The notes under the pieces: generated by a model
Told to the model about the DNA's origin: nothing
The model's database searches: none
The model's input: only the letters and a program-made list of their open reading frames with translations
Made by a program: the position numbers and the translations under genes
Source: Telmatactis stephensoni
Lineage: Eukaryota; Cnidaria; Anthozoa; Actiniaria; Isophelliidae
Length of the DNA: 64,000 nt
Reading direction: 5' to 3'
NCBI GenBank assembly: GCA_029948255.1
Contig: JALIZF010001453.1
Span: 1 to 64,000 of the forward strand
Part shown: piece by piece, positions 39,317 through 52,800 of the stretch
How positions within the stretch are numbered: the first letter of the stretch is position 1
Layout of the letters: each line of letters starts with the position of its first letter

Positions 39317-41772
39317 CTAATATAACACAAATCATAGCAATGTTAGATATTAGATGAAGCAGGAGACCGTGAGAATATGAGACCCCTTCAGACATTCATG
39401 AGACAACCTGTGTCAGTTTGCTTTAAAATTATACTCTTTTTTTCATGCATGCATGGAAGACGACTTTTATTATACAAACAGTAGCTACTTAAGTTAATAG
39501 CATTATTTGTTCATTATCAACTGCTCCATACTAATTCGCTTCATGGTTTCCGCCCAATGATCAATAATTGGATGTGGGAGAAGGTGTACTAAAGTAATAT
39601 AGACGGCCCGAAAGCAGGTTATCTCAGAATCCCAGAACGGAAGACAGAGGCTTCTACTCATTGGGCTACTGGCTGTTTCTGGTGTTTCATATGTTACAGT
39701 ACACTAGAGTTTCATAATTTACATGTTTCGGCAGGTTCTACTGACATCTTCAGAACAATGTAAAAGCTACAAGATGTTGCATGTGTATATATGTAATTAA
39801 GAGGAATGTAACTAACATATATAAAGAATGAAGAAAGAAGTAAAAGACAAACGTAAAAGAGATTTAAATTGGTATGTTTGACTTGTTGGTTTAAGGAAGG
39901 CTTGGGCCATATCAATGTGAAGCACCTCCTTTATCTTAAGGCTAGATTTAGTGTTAGCCTAATTACTTTACCATGTATCCACTTTCTTCGTTGATATCAT
40001 TTTGCCTGGCGACAAAAGATATAAGAATGCATTAAAAAATGAATTAAAGTAAAGAGAGACGCACGCTCTCAGTAAAATGAGCTCCTTCGAAGATATCAGG
40101 TTCACTGATTCACTGAATTTGAGATGAAGCCGGATACTCCTATATTATTATCGACATGGTATTTACGGGAGGGCTACGGCTAAAAGGGACGGTATATTTT
40201 TCAGGTTGTAGGCTGGAGGTATATAGCAGTCATATTTCACGAGCGGATGTCTATGGTATGATGGTATAGAGCCGTAGCGTAGACTAAGCCAGCGATTTCA
40301 CAAGTAAATTAAAGGAATACTACACTTAGCTTTAGGTTTTTGAAAGGAGTACTTTTTCCCTTGTAGATGATATATAAAATGGAAAATGTTTCGATCTATG
40401 GGTAGTGGGGTTGCAGAAGGGACGGCTTTCCTATGTGAATATACTTTAGAAGCTTTTACATTACACAAGTAACAAAACAAAATGGCGCCAAAGTTGGAGG
40501 GCAGAAATGATGAAAATGTCTAGTTTTACAAAGATTTTCTTTCGTTTCACTCGAAAATATATGGTTAAAGTTAACTACAATTTACGTAGCTGTATTTTAA
40601 AGTGTAACTCAATTTTGCAATCGTCATAATAACAAACTTACAGTTTAAAAAAAGAAGTGCTGCATTGTTGGGGTTTCTATCAGGCAGCTTGGTTTGTTTC
40701 GTATAACTCTAATTCGGTTGTCAGCTTGAGTTCCAACGTAAGGCAACCATTTTTTTAAATTTTCCATTGATCAGTATTTGGACCATTTTTTGCCAAGAAA
40801 TAATCGCTGTGTTTGCATAGGTGTCTTTTCTTTACCCGCTTTCAAAGTCAGTCATTTTCGTATTTCTTATTTTGTCCTTGCATAATTTGATGCATAAAGA
40901 TCGTATTTCGTATTTCGTATTTTGTCCTTGCATAATTTGATGCATAAAGATGCTTTCGTTTTTTCGTTGTTGTAATATCTTTTGAGAGCTCGTAAAACTC
41001 CAGAAATTGACGATTTTGGTACGTTAAACCCCCCCGGGGGGGGGGGGGGGGGACTCCTATATATAAGAGGACGGGGATGCTCGTCGGAAATTTTGAAAAT
41101 GACCCCTAAAAGGTACCTGAGTGGGAGTGGCAACAATTCATTTCTACCCCTAAAAGGTACCAATTCAAAAACAATAATAAAGAATTAAAGTAATGAAACA
41201 CTTTGTTATCGATGTGCTTTGAAGATTCAATTCAGATCATCGAAATCGTCCCTTTCATGCTTATTTTAGGTAGTTTATTTACCCCAAAACAGTCCCTAAA
41301 AGGTACCAGCTATGTCTCTGGTAGTCCACTTAAGTCTGAGACACCCTAAAAGGTACCAGATTGCAGATTTTGACCCGACGACGAGCATTCCCGTCCATTT
41401 ACGATCGGAGTCCCCCCCCCCCCCCCCTGGGTTAAAACACAGCCACTAAAACTCACCATTTTCGAGTGAAATTAGAAAAACCTTATTTTGCATTTCTGCT
41501 CTCCAACTTTAGCGCCATTTTGTTTTGACCCCAACGTTATCCCACAATGCATTGCAAATGACGTAAACTGAGCTTGTAAGGTCTACTGAGTTTGTTTGAT
41601 GTGTTGTTATCTCCCTTGATACCAGTGCTTTTTCTACGGTTTCTGTTGTTTCCTCAATCAGCAAAAATCACCATGTAAGTTGAGTATTGGATGTATAGTA
41701 TATCGAATGTAGTGGTAGTGAGTGTGGAGTGATTGTCACTGAAAATCTCCTTTAGGGATTGCCAATTGAAAT

Positions 41773-41849
<77 letters not shown>

Positions 41850-41860
41850 ATCAATCAATA

Positions 41861-41899
<39 letters not shown>

Positions 41900-42941
41900 T
41901 AATAAATATAATTACTCTGTACTAATGAAAGATGTATAGTATATTTAAGACTAGCTATTTCTAATAGAAAGTAAAGTGCTGCGAGCAGAACTGTTCCCAT
42001 AAAACTTACGAAAGTACACCGCTTTGTCTGATATATTGAGGACCTATCTGTAAATCACCTTTGTGACGATAGTATCCTCAATAAAGATTAAAAAAAAAAA
42101 ATCAAATGTTTCTTGTCTATCTCCTGTGCGTTGTGTGACGAACACTGCTAGTTGACCTTAGCTTCAATATTGAACTGCAAGGATCAGTGTCGGACACACA
42201 CACAGTTCAAAATATTTAGCACTTTGAGTAAAGCAATTTTTCAAACAATCTCAAACGGCTGATTATAAAACTAAGTGATTTTAAAAAGCTAGTTTATTTA
42301 GAGAAAGATGTGAATCGCTGATCGTATGTATCGCGTGTTCGTCTAGTGACATCCTTGAATCGACTCTCAATACGGTATGGACTTGAACCGCTGATCGTAT
42401 GTATCGCATGTTCGTCTAGTGACATCCACAGATTACACTGTGTTCCGAATAGGAGGCTACTCGCTTCGTTCGCAGCAAAAAGAAAGCTGAAGAACAATAG
42501 CCGTAGCCGAGTGTTTCTCTGGCTGCCTTTGCCCTCTACATCTTCAAAGTGTTTATCACATAGTACAGAGAGACAAATGACCAATTAATATTGTATTTTT
42601 AAAATGTTTTCGACGTTTTTGCACGAAGAAGCATGGTTTTCGCGATAATATATGCAAGGAAGTCAGGCAATCAGAGCGCTTTACATCAATAATAATTTGT
42701 AATGGTAAATAGAAGTTGTCGAGAAATCATTAGTTATAAACAATGGCTGATTGCTTTCTGTATAATAGATGGTTATACCTTTGTCTAGTTCTTCCTTTGT
42801 GTCCTGTAGAACAGAAAAAAAAAACCGACATGAGATAATCAGTATATCAATTTACAATTCAAGGTTTCTAAAATAGAAGAGTAAGTAGCAACTCATTTAA
42901 ACTGTACAACTTTCAGCAAACAAACAAACAAACAAACAAAC

Positions 42942-43025
<84 letters not shown>

Positions 43026-43831
43026 AAACTAACAAACTAACAAACTAAACTAACAACTAACAAACTAACAAACTAACAAACTAACAAACTAACAAACTAA
43101 CAAACTAACAAACTAACAAACTAACAAACTAACAAACTAACAAACTAACAAACTAACAAACTAACAACTAACAAACTAACAAACTAACAAACTAACAAAC
43201 TAACAAACTAACAAACTAACAAACTAACAAACTAACAAACTAACAAACTAACAAACTAACAAACTAACAAACTAACAAACTAACAAACTAACAAACTAAC
43301 AAACTAACAAACTAACAAACTAACAAACTAACAAACTAACAAACTAACAAACTAACAAACTAACAAACTAACAAACTAACAAACTAACAAACTAACAAAC
43401 TAACAAACTAACAAACTAACAAACTAACAAACTAACAAACTAACAAACTAACAAACTAACAAACTAACAAACTAACAAACTAACAAACTAACAAACTAAC
43501 AACTAACAAACTAACAAACTAACAAACTAACAAACTAACAAACTAACAAACTAACAAACTAACAAACTAACAAACTAACAAACTAACAAACTAACAAACT
43601 AACAAACTAACAAACTAACAAACTAACAAACTAACAACTAACAAACTAACAAACTAACAAACTAAACTAACAAACTAACAAACTAACAAACTAACAAACT
43701 AACAAACTAACAAACTAACAAACTAACAAACTAACAAACTAACAAACTAACAAACTAACAAACTAACAAACTAACAAACTAACAAACTAACAAACTAACA
43801 AACTAACAAACTAACAAACTAACAAACAAGC

Positions 43832-43883
<52 letters not shown>

Positions 43884-46800
43884 GAACAAACTAACTAACT
43901 AATGTGAGCCCACCTTTTTTACATGAAAGATGTCTATATACCGAAAGCTAATTTGTTCAAAAATCCACAAAATTAAGCGCAATGACGTTTTAGACCCAAA
44001 CTACCACAATGTTTTTTGATTCATCAATCTATTTCCTATTTCCTTATCAATAGGTGAGATTACCTTGTCTGTGTTTCCTTATGATGTAAACAATTAAGAT
44101 AACAATGACAATCATTGCTATACCAAATAATGCACCAAGCACTGCCAAAGGCACTTTGTCTTTAGAACAAAAGATACAAAACATAAGCATAGTGTCACGT
44201 GACAAACCATCTCTGTAAAAAACAAACCTGTTAGTGCTGTTTCGCTAGAAGTTGGTGTAACGTAAGAACCTGAAAGCAAAAAGGAATTTCAACAGGTCGA
44301 AACAAGTTGTTGCTTCTTGTAATGAGAAGTATCATTACTGCACCCTTATGACTTTTCTTTGGTTATACTAGTTTTACTATTAAATGTCATGGTATTCATA
44401 GTATTTCCTTTCTCTATTTACATAGAAGTTAGCTGTCCCATGGTAGACGGGTTACTCTGGTTTTAGTGTCCCAAGCAAGAAGTAATCTTTCTTAAAAGAG
44501 AGCGAGTTTTGGAGAAACTGATGCAAGCCCGAGGCAGCGGGAGGTCGCGAGTTTAAGAAATGGTTTCTCAATCGATAACGATTGATATAATTGACGTATA
44601 AAGAATGAGCGGCCTGATTAGTACAAAACTTTAAAAAAAATTTGATCAGGAGCAATGAACTGGCTTGTGGCGTAATGGTAAGTTAACGGATTGGAGAGGT
44701 CGTGGTCCGGGGCTCTATTCTCGACAAAATTGCAAAAATCTTTCAGACGCTGTTTAATCCACTTAAAATTAAACTTTGCTTAAATTTTTAAGAGTCAGTA
44801 TCTCTAAGTGTCAGAAAAAGTACCAAAATTAGTGTTTCAAGATAGTGGAAACACTAACTAGGGAACAAGCGCAAGCGATCGAGTAGCGATGTATTTATGT
44901 AAATTAGTTCCTGACCCATGGGTTGAAATATCCTAACGACCTAGCACATGAGTTTGGAAATAATTTGCATCAGTGCTGGATCGGGTATTCAAGAGCAGTA
45001 CACCTCCTCCATCGTTCCGCTACTTGAGAAGCAGGTCCTGACAAATCTAGGACTGGTAAGTGTTTCGAAGGCATCCTCGTCGCCAATGTCGTATCGAACA
45101 AGCCAAAAGGAGCGGCAGAAATACACAAGAACCACAAACTACAAACTTTAAAAAAACTCGAAACTCAAAACCAACCTGCTCAACCCTTCCCGTGGATCCG
45201 CAACAGCGGTTAAACCGAATGCTATCAGTTTTATTTTATTTTGTAAATTGATAGGTCAAAATAAAAAAAATAAAAAAGAAAAGAAAAGAAAAGAAAAGAA
45301 AAAAAAAAGAAAAGAAAAGAAAAGAAAAGAAAAGAAAAGAAAAGAAAAGAAAAGAAAAGAAAAGAAAAGGAAAGAAAAAGAAAAAGAAAAAGAAAAAGAA
45401 AAAGGAATTAAAACAAACAAACATGGAACAATTAGAGAAGTTTTAATGCCCATCCATGTACATTCATTCATCTGGCGCCTGTTTTAAACAATGTGCGGCA
45501 TAACTTGCAAAACGCTTGACAAGTAGTAGTTTTTAACTCTTCTGAGATTTATCATGATCGTCTTTCATACTAAGACTCATGGTCACCATTTTTCTGTATA
45601 ATCTAAACTACTTTTGCAAGTGCGGAGAAAATTAACCGTATTATTTGCACGACAAACGTTTTTTACAAATAATTATGTTGCATCAATTATTATTATACTG
45701 GAGAGTCTAACAAAATTTTAACAACACTTGATACTATTCTCGCGATCTGATTGGTTGATTAGAGTGTGTCAGTAAGAGGACAGACACACACTGCTTACAC
45801 GTTTCAGCGCGCCCGCTCGTTCTGTTGCCCCGTTTGAAAAGGATTTTTGTAACTTTTATCTCAAATAATTGTTGTTAAAAACGAATTGAAGATGGTTTTG
45901 AGTTGTCTGTCCTCTTATTGACACACTCTTGACGTCATAAAATGTTCAAAACTCAAGTGGGATCAGGAGCGAGAGAGTCTAATAAAATATACTCACAGTG
46001 CACTCTCAAAGTTCTTGAGCAAGTCTTTATTCCGAGACGGTTTGTAGCGGTACAGGTAAATGTTACACCGTTAAGACTGGGAGTTGCCTTAACTGTAGTA
46101 ATGGATTCATGTTTTACTACTTCACCAATAGTCCATGTATAGTTAACTCGTGGATAACCATCAGAAGAACAGTTCAACGTTATGTTATCACCATCTTTAA
46201 TAGGGTTTGGAGTGACATCACAAGTTGCATTTCGTATGTCTGTCATAAGGGACAAATTATAGATAAATTTTGCTTGACGCTGAAACCTAGAGGACATGAC
46301 ATGACATGTACAATTAACATTTTGTTTTACATGCAGTGAACTTTTTGCACTACTTTTAATAATACATTTAGTAACAAAAAAATGATTTTGAACTTATTTC
46401 AACCCCACTAATGTGTAAATACAGCGCAATTAGTTTGGGTCTGGAATTTAATGAAAAAATTGGCAGGGAAAAAAAGAAGGAATTTTGCATGCAAACTAGA
46501 GTTGTTTTACCATTATGCATGAAGTTGCTCAGTGAGCCACAACAACAACAACAACGACAGCAACAACAACAACAAAAGATAAAAAAAACAAGATGCCACA
46601 AGATCAAAAACAAGATGCCACAATGTTGTCAAGACAGAAAATAATGTTCTGTAATGTCCAGTTTAATTGAAGGATGTTGAAATGGTTCAGTATTTATGTA
46701 AAGTACGTCAGTTGGAGGGACTTTTGTACTCTATTTCTGAGAATTATGAACCATTACTGCAAAATCTGACTGAATCTGAATAAATATAACTGTAATAAAG

Positions 46801-49800
46801 GTGACGACTAAGCTTGAAAGCCTTGTAATTCTCAGGAGACTGAAGGGCAAGAGTTTTTGCAAACCCTAAGGCAAATTAAAGCTTGATCTATATTTAACTT
46901 TTTCAACAAAATGCAATCTTTGTTTGCCTATTTCCACAGGAAGCCCAATTCATTTGAATCCAAAACGTCAAAAACAAAGTATTTAAAATTATTATTATTT
47001 ATTAGGTACTACCTATAGCTCCGCTATTAGGTAGTACCTAATGTTTATATTTTGACTGCCTACACCAAGTAGTTACCGTCTCTGGTAATCGAGCGAACGA
47101 AGGATGGGAGACTCTGCGGAAACCCTGTATTTTCTTATTTGAGCATGCTTAGGTGGCTTAGAGACAATGACTGATTTCCACGAGTACTCGGGTAAAAACA
47201 ACTTCCGTTTCCGGTAAATTTCGCCGGCAAAGACCAGCTGAGGTGATCGACTGTGCGTAGTCCTTTAACGATGAGCAATGTAGGAACACCAGAGAAACCG
47301 TTGTCCTCTAAAGAGTTCTTACGGTGCGTGCGCGCACGCGATATGGGAGCTGCCTGGCGGAGAATCAAAATCAAATCAAAATCAAATCTTTTTGTTTATC
47401 CTCGGATTTCAGAGTAGCATTACTCAATATCTCCGAGACTCCTTCACGCTCGCTACCATTACATTCGATTTACTCTAATACAACACTCAACTCACAGAGA
47501 ATAGAACGGCAAATTGATTATGTCAAAGAATCGACTGTCCCCGAACAGATAAAATATTTATCGACGAAATTGAGCTGTGTGGCGCAGTCCTGAGCAAAAG
47601 ACTCATGATGTAAGCAAAAGATGTAAACGCACACACACTATCGATTTCTGTGGACCTACATATTCATACCTGTGACACTGATGAACGTACAATTTGTATC
47701 TGTATTACCAAAGTCATTTACTGCAACACAGCAATATCGTCCTTCTGACTGTTTACCAGTGATGTTTACCAGTACTAACCGTGTATTCTTTGTTTTAGAT
47801 GTCAATATTGAAGTGTTGTCTTTTCTCCAATAAAGAGCAGGCTGTGGTTTACCTGTAGCATTACATTGCAATGTTATGTTGCTTCCCTGTTTAACCCATT
47901 GATTTGGAGTAATATGTCGAATACGGGGAGGAACTAAAACAGAATATGGATACAAAACAGCAGTCAAAAAGAGCATATTCTGCATGCTGGACACCGTTAA
48001 GTTAAGCAGGGACCGCGGAAACGGGGAGGGGGGGGGGACTATAGCGCCCCCTTCCCTTCCCCCCCTCCCCCCACTTTTCGCGATAAAAAATTAAAAATGT
48101 TTGTTTCAAAATTTGACTAATGTTGTTTTTATAGGTTATAATTGATCTTTCCTCTTGTCATGGGTTTCTTAAAATAGAAGTGAATTGCGCCAGCGTTTTA
48201 TGGCGGGAGTTCGATCCATGCACGGTCTCTCGGTCGTTTAGCTGTTTGCTTTTAAACGTTTAATTTGTCACAAAAAAACGGAACTTTCATCTATAATCAT
48301 ACAAAAGAGCGATGTCAACCAAATATTTTCAGTAGTGTAGCTAGGTATAGCGCCCCTTCACTTGTGTAAAAAAACCGCCGCTGTAGCCCCCTTACTTTTG
48401 AAGGTGCTCCGAGGTCCCTGTATTGCATGCATAGTAAATGAAATAGGTGCATCCGAAGTAAAAGGAGGGAAATGTATGTCCAATATTTTGATCGTTAATG
48501 CTTTCCATTAGAGTACTTGGTCTCAACGTAACGGCAGACATTACTGCAGGAGATTCAAACTGAAATCGTATCCTAATGGTAAATTTTTAAGCAACGTCCT
48601 GCAGTTTGTTGTATGGACATACAGGAGTAGGGGAGAATAAACATGACGAGTGAGTTTTCAAATTCATTTGGACTATACAGATAATAGACGACGTGGTAAA
48701 CTCACTAAAGATACAAAGGCAGAGTGAGACTTGAATTTATCAAATATCAATTTTTCGTACGATTTTCATGTGTGGAAGTTAACTGTAACAAGGAAATTTT
48801 TAGGATTAATTAATGGAAATTGAATTGCATTGCATTATGTTGCATTGGATTGCACTGTCATTGGCAATGTGTTGATTTGTGTTGTGTTGTGTTACCAGTT
48901 CTAGCTGTTTCAGTGCATTGTATTGGTCAAACTCCCACAGCTTGTTACTTATAAATCCCTTCAATTCATTAGAAACTACAATATACCTCTGTCATCGATG
49001 AAAGTACATTCTGTATCATTACCAAAGTCATTCACAGCAACACAGCAATATCGTCCTTCTGACTGTTTACCAGTGATGTTTACCAATACTAACGATGTGT
49101 TCTTTGTTTTAGATGTTACGTTTGAAGCATCTTTGCTCAAGTAAATAGAAGGGCGTGGTTTTCCTGTAGCATTACAGTACAATTGTACTTTGCTTCCATG
49201 GTTGACCCATTGGTCTGGTGTAATATATCGAATACGGGGACGTTCTAGATGGAAATGTAAAACAGAGTCAAATATGTTAGTACCAGAACCTTCAAGAGGT
49301 ACTACTGTTGATTTTGTAAAGTACGTACTGCATTCACATATTTTGGGGTTGCAGAACCCAGAACAGAACCATTTACTCAGTCTACTAAGTTTCACGAGAT
49401 AGAGGGGAGGAGATATTCGGGAGGGAACCTTATTATTTCATAGAGAGGGCGCCGTGCTTATTCAATGTGGGAAGAGTATTAGAATATTAGAAGGAAGGCG
49501 TTTATCAGTCGAACTATTACGGTAGAATATTTGTACCATAACAGCAGAAAATGACTGTTATATAGTTTGATAGTAAGTACCATAAAATTTCGAAAGTATA
49601 GCAAGGTCGTTACTTTCGACTTTTGCAGCTATGACTAGGCATTACTTTAGGATAGTCGATACTTTCAGGTAGTCGCTACTTTCGAGTAGTCAAAACCTTG
49701 TTCAAAAATACCGTACTTGACGTTATATATTTCCCAAAAGTAATGACATTCCAGCAAGTCAGTACTTCTATTAAAGAATTGGTTCACGCTTAGCGTGCGT

Positions 49801-52800
49801 CCATCGTGAAATTAAATGGATGCACTTAGGAGGTTGCCCAAGTACTCAAGAAGCTAACGCCTAACGCCTCGTGCGACTCTTACGCTTCTTTCGTGCTTAG
49901 CAACTTCCCGCGTGCATCCATTTCACGATGGAAGCACGCTAAGCGTGAACCATTTCTTTAATAGAAGTACAGACTTCCTGGGATGTCATTACTTTTGGGA
50001 AATATATGAAAGGCTCGAGAAAATATGTTTTTACGTAGTCTCTAATTTCGGGATGGAGGAAATGTTTTTTATTAGTTTATGGCTAGAGTTTGTTTTTGGC
50101 AGGATTTTGAACATAAACAATGACACGCGCGTGTAGTACATAGACGTGTAGTTCCAGTACATAGACAGTTTGAAGTCGAGCAAATGAAGAAGCCTAAACT
50201 GAATTTTCAAGGAAAAAGAGCCGAAAACAGCTTTTTCGTTCTCAGTCTCCTCACGGTCAATAAAACAAAGGAAGCCCCTTTCTCGCTCTTCTTCTTCCCC
50301 TTTCCTCCCGACCGTACCCCCTTTCCTCATCCAAAAGCCATGGCTACGCAAGCTAAATGAAGGTTTGAACAAGGAATGTAGTTTGAAAGGCGTGAAATGG
50401 GTGAAGCGCATGTAAAAAAAAAGTACAAGTCCTTGCCTCCAAAATCCCGCCAAACAAAAATATAGCCAAAGCTACTTAAAACATTTCTCAACCGTCTCTG
50501 CAACCTCCAAATGTATTCAGCATTTTGTTTTTGTTTCGAGTTTGGAGTGGAGTGCAAATTTTGAAATTTTGGAGTGGAGTGCAATTGTGGAATTAAGTTT
50601 GATAGGCTAATGGTTCTAACAGTTACCAATCAAATTGAATTTCATGTTTTTGCACTAAGAATTTAAAATTAATTGGGGTACTCTCAGTTAATCAGATGCA
50701 GAAGAAGACATTTACAATTGTTTTAGCCCGAAATGGTTATCTATCAACTATCTTACAAACTGACACTAACCAAGAGACCATAATACTAAGAGAGCGAAAC
50801 TCAGCATTGATGTTTGTGCGATGTTCGTGGCGCCCAAGGCTATTTTTAGTAACTTCGCCATCGCGCGCGCAAGGCACTTAAACAATAGAATTCAAACGGT
50901 CCCTTCCGCGCGCACGCAAAAAAACAAATTCTATTGGTTGAGGACCTTGCGCGCGCGACTGGCGAAGTTACTAAAAATAGCCTTAGTCGCCACGAACATC
51001 GCACAGACATCAATACTGAGTTTCGCTCTCTTAGTATTATGGTCTCTTGCACTAACTTCATTCGTGTGATCAAACACTTCGCAGACGTCCTCTCCTGAAA
51101 TCCATACACTCGACTAACAAAAATAATGACAATCAAATCCATAAAGCGTCACTACTCACCATATGTTATCAAAGTAGTACACTTCTTGTTACCAATAATA
51201 CGTTCATTATTTGATTTATTCATTGATTCCACAAAACAGCAGTATTTACCACCATACTTTGCTTCAAGTTTTGGTAGGATCAATGTGATGTTCGTTTTGC
51301 CAATAACTTTGTAGCCTTTTTCAATTTTCTTGTAGTAGTCATCAATCATCAATCTGATAGCAATTTGTTTACTTCCTTTCTTTATATATGATAGTCTAAA
51401 TTGTTCTCTAGTAGAAAGTTTATAATGCCAGTGTATTTCAGTGGACCGGGAACCAATCTCTCCATACGTGGTACTTTCCGGATGATAAACCCATTTGAAT
51501 CCATCTTTGGCGAAAAATTTTAGTGTAGAGATTAGAAATATCGGTCTTCTGCCTTATTGCAGTTTGCGATATTCTGCGAAATCTGACCTTCAAACAGTCT
51601 GTTGGAATTTGGTTATTTGCTTCCGCCCCTAGGCTCCGATTTCATCTGTCAGGTAGTATCGCGGGCGCACAAATCCCTGACGGCTGAAATTTGAGCCTAT
51701 TCCGCCCCGCATCTCAGCAAAACATCAAAAAATTAATACTAAAAGCCCGGACCACTAAATAATTTGAAAATCCTACCTAATGACCAAGTAAGATCTTTAG
51801 AGGGTATATATTAGCTATACTGTCATTTTGGTACAAACACTTCTTATTATTATACAATTGTGACGTAAATTTACCAAATAAGGTATCGTTTGAGGGCCAA
51901 TATGGGACGGTTATAACCTCTAGAAATCCGGTTTGCGTATTCGGCCCTGAATGACGTTAAGGTTTCAAACCGGTTTCTTTTCCCCCGCGCGTGCTGGTTT
52001 GCAAAAAGAACTGTTTAGACTCCGGTTTGCGTATTCGGCCCTGTATGACGTCAAGGCTTCAAACCGGTTTGAAACGCACGCATGCGCTGGTCAGTTCAAA
52101 AAGGAATGTTTTGATAATAAAAATACTGTTAAACAAAGCGAAAAAGCAATTATATAATAAATCATTTATTAGATACTTTCTTGTGTATTACGGGCTGACA
52201 TTTTACTCGTCGCTTGCATTTTGCCTCGCCTAAAGGCTCGGCAAAATACATACGCGACCCGTAAAATATCAGCCCGAAATACACAAGAAAAGATCTAATA
52301 AGTGGTATGTATTAGCAATTTTTACTTTTGAAGCAAAAATGCAAATTAGCAGTTGGCGTTTGAAAGTCAGAGTTCGCAGAATACCGAAAACCGCATTGAG
52401 TTTTTTTATTTGAAGACAAAAATATATATCAATTACAGCAATATTTATTTTTTTAAATGATAGATCATTGCTCTCACAAATTTTAACATTAAGATTGGGG
52501 CCACCTGTAAAGCATTTAAAGGAACTCGATTACCTCGATAAACATAACAGTCTGGCTACGGTCCTGCGAAGTTTGTTTTTGTTTCTCGATGCTGGACAAA
52601 TTCCCACAAGCTTTTGTCACAAATAGTTCCTTCTTGGGAAATTAGCATATTTTGGCAGGAAGTTGACCTTGAAATTTAACCTTTCCATATTTGATTGCAA
52701 TGGAAGCTCTTGAAAGGGTCTTAAAGATTGCCCCCTCTCTTTGCTGATCAGGCCTCGCTACGCTTCTGCCGAGTAAACGTCAATCATAAGGTTTCTGTTA

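Noticed and set aside
42917..43893. Telomeric repeat
   Set aside because: The unit is AAACTAAC/CTAA, not TTAGGG, and it lies inside an intron.
44655..44725. Possible tRNA or SINE head (TGGCGTAATGGTAAG ... GGGGCTCTATTC)
   Set aside because: Only weak A- and B-box resemblance and no matching body; too uncertain to annotate.
45236..45487. Poly-Lys and poly-Phe frames
   Set aside because: AAAAG microsatellite.
46935..47090. Whether CACAGGAAGCCC at 46937 and CACCAAGTAGTTACC at 47075 bound a small relative of the giant element
   Set aside because: Both motifs resemble ends seen elsewhere, but the arms do not pair and no target duplication is visible.
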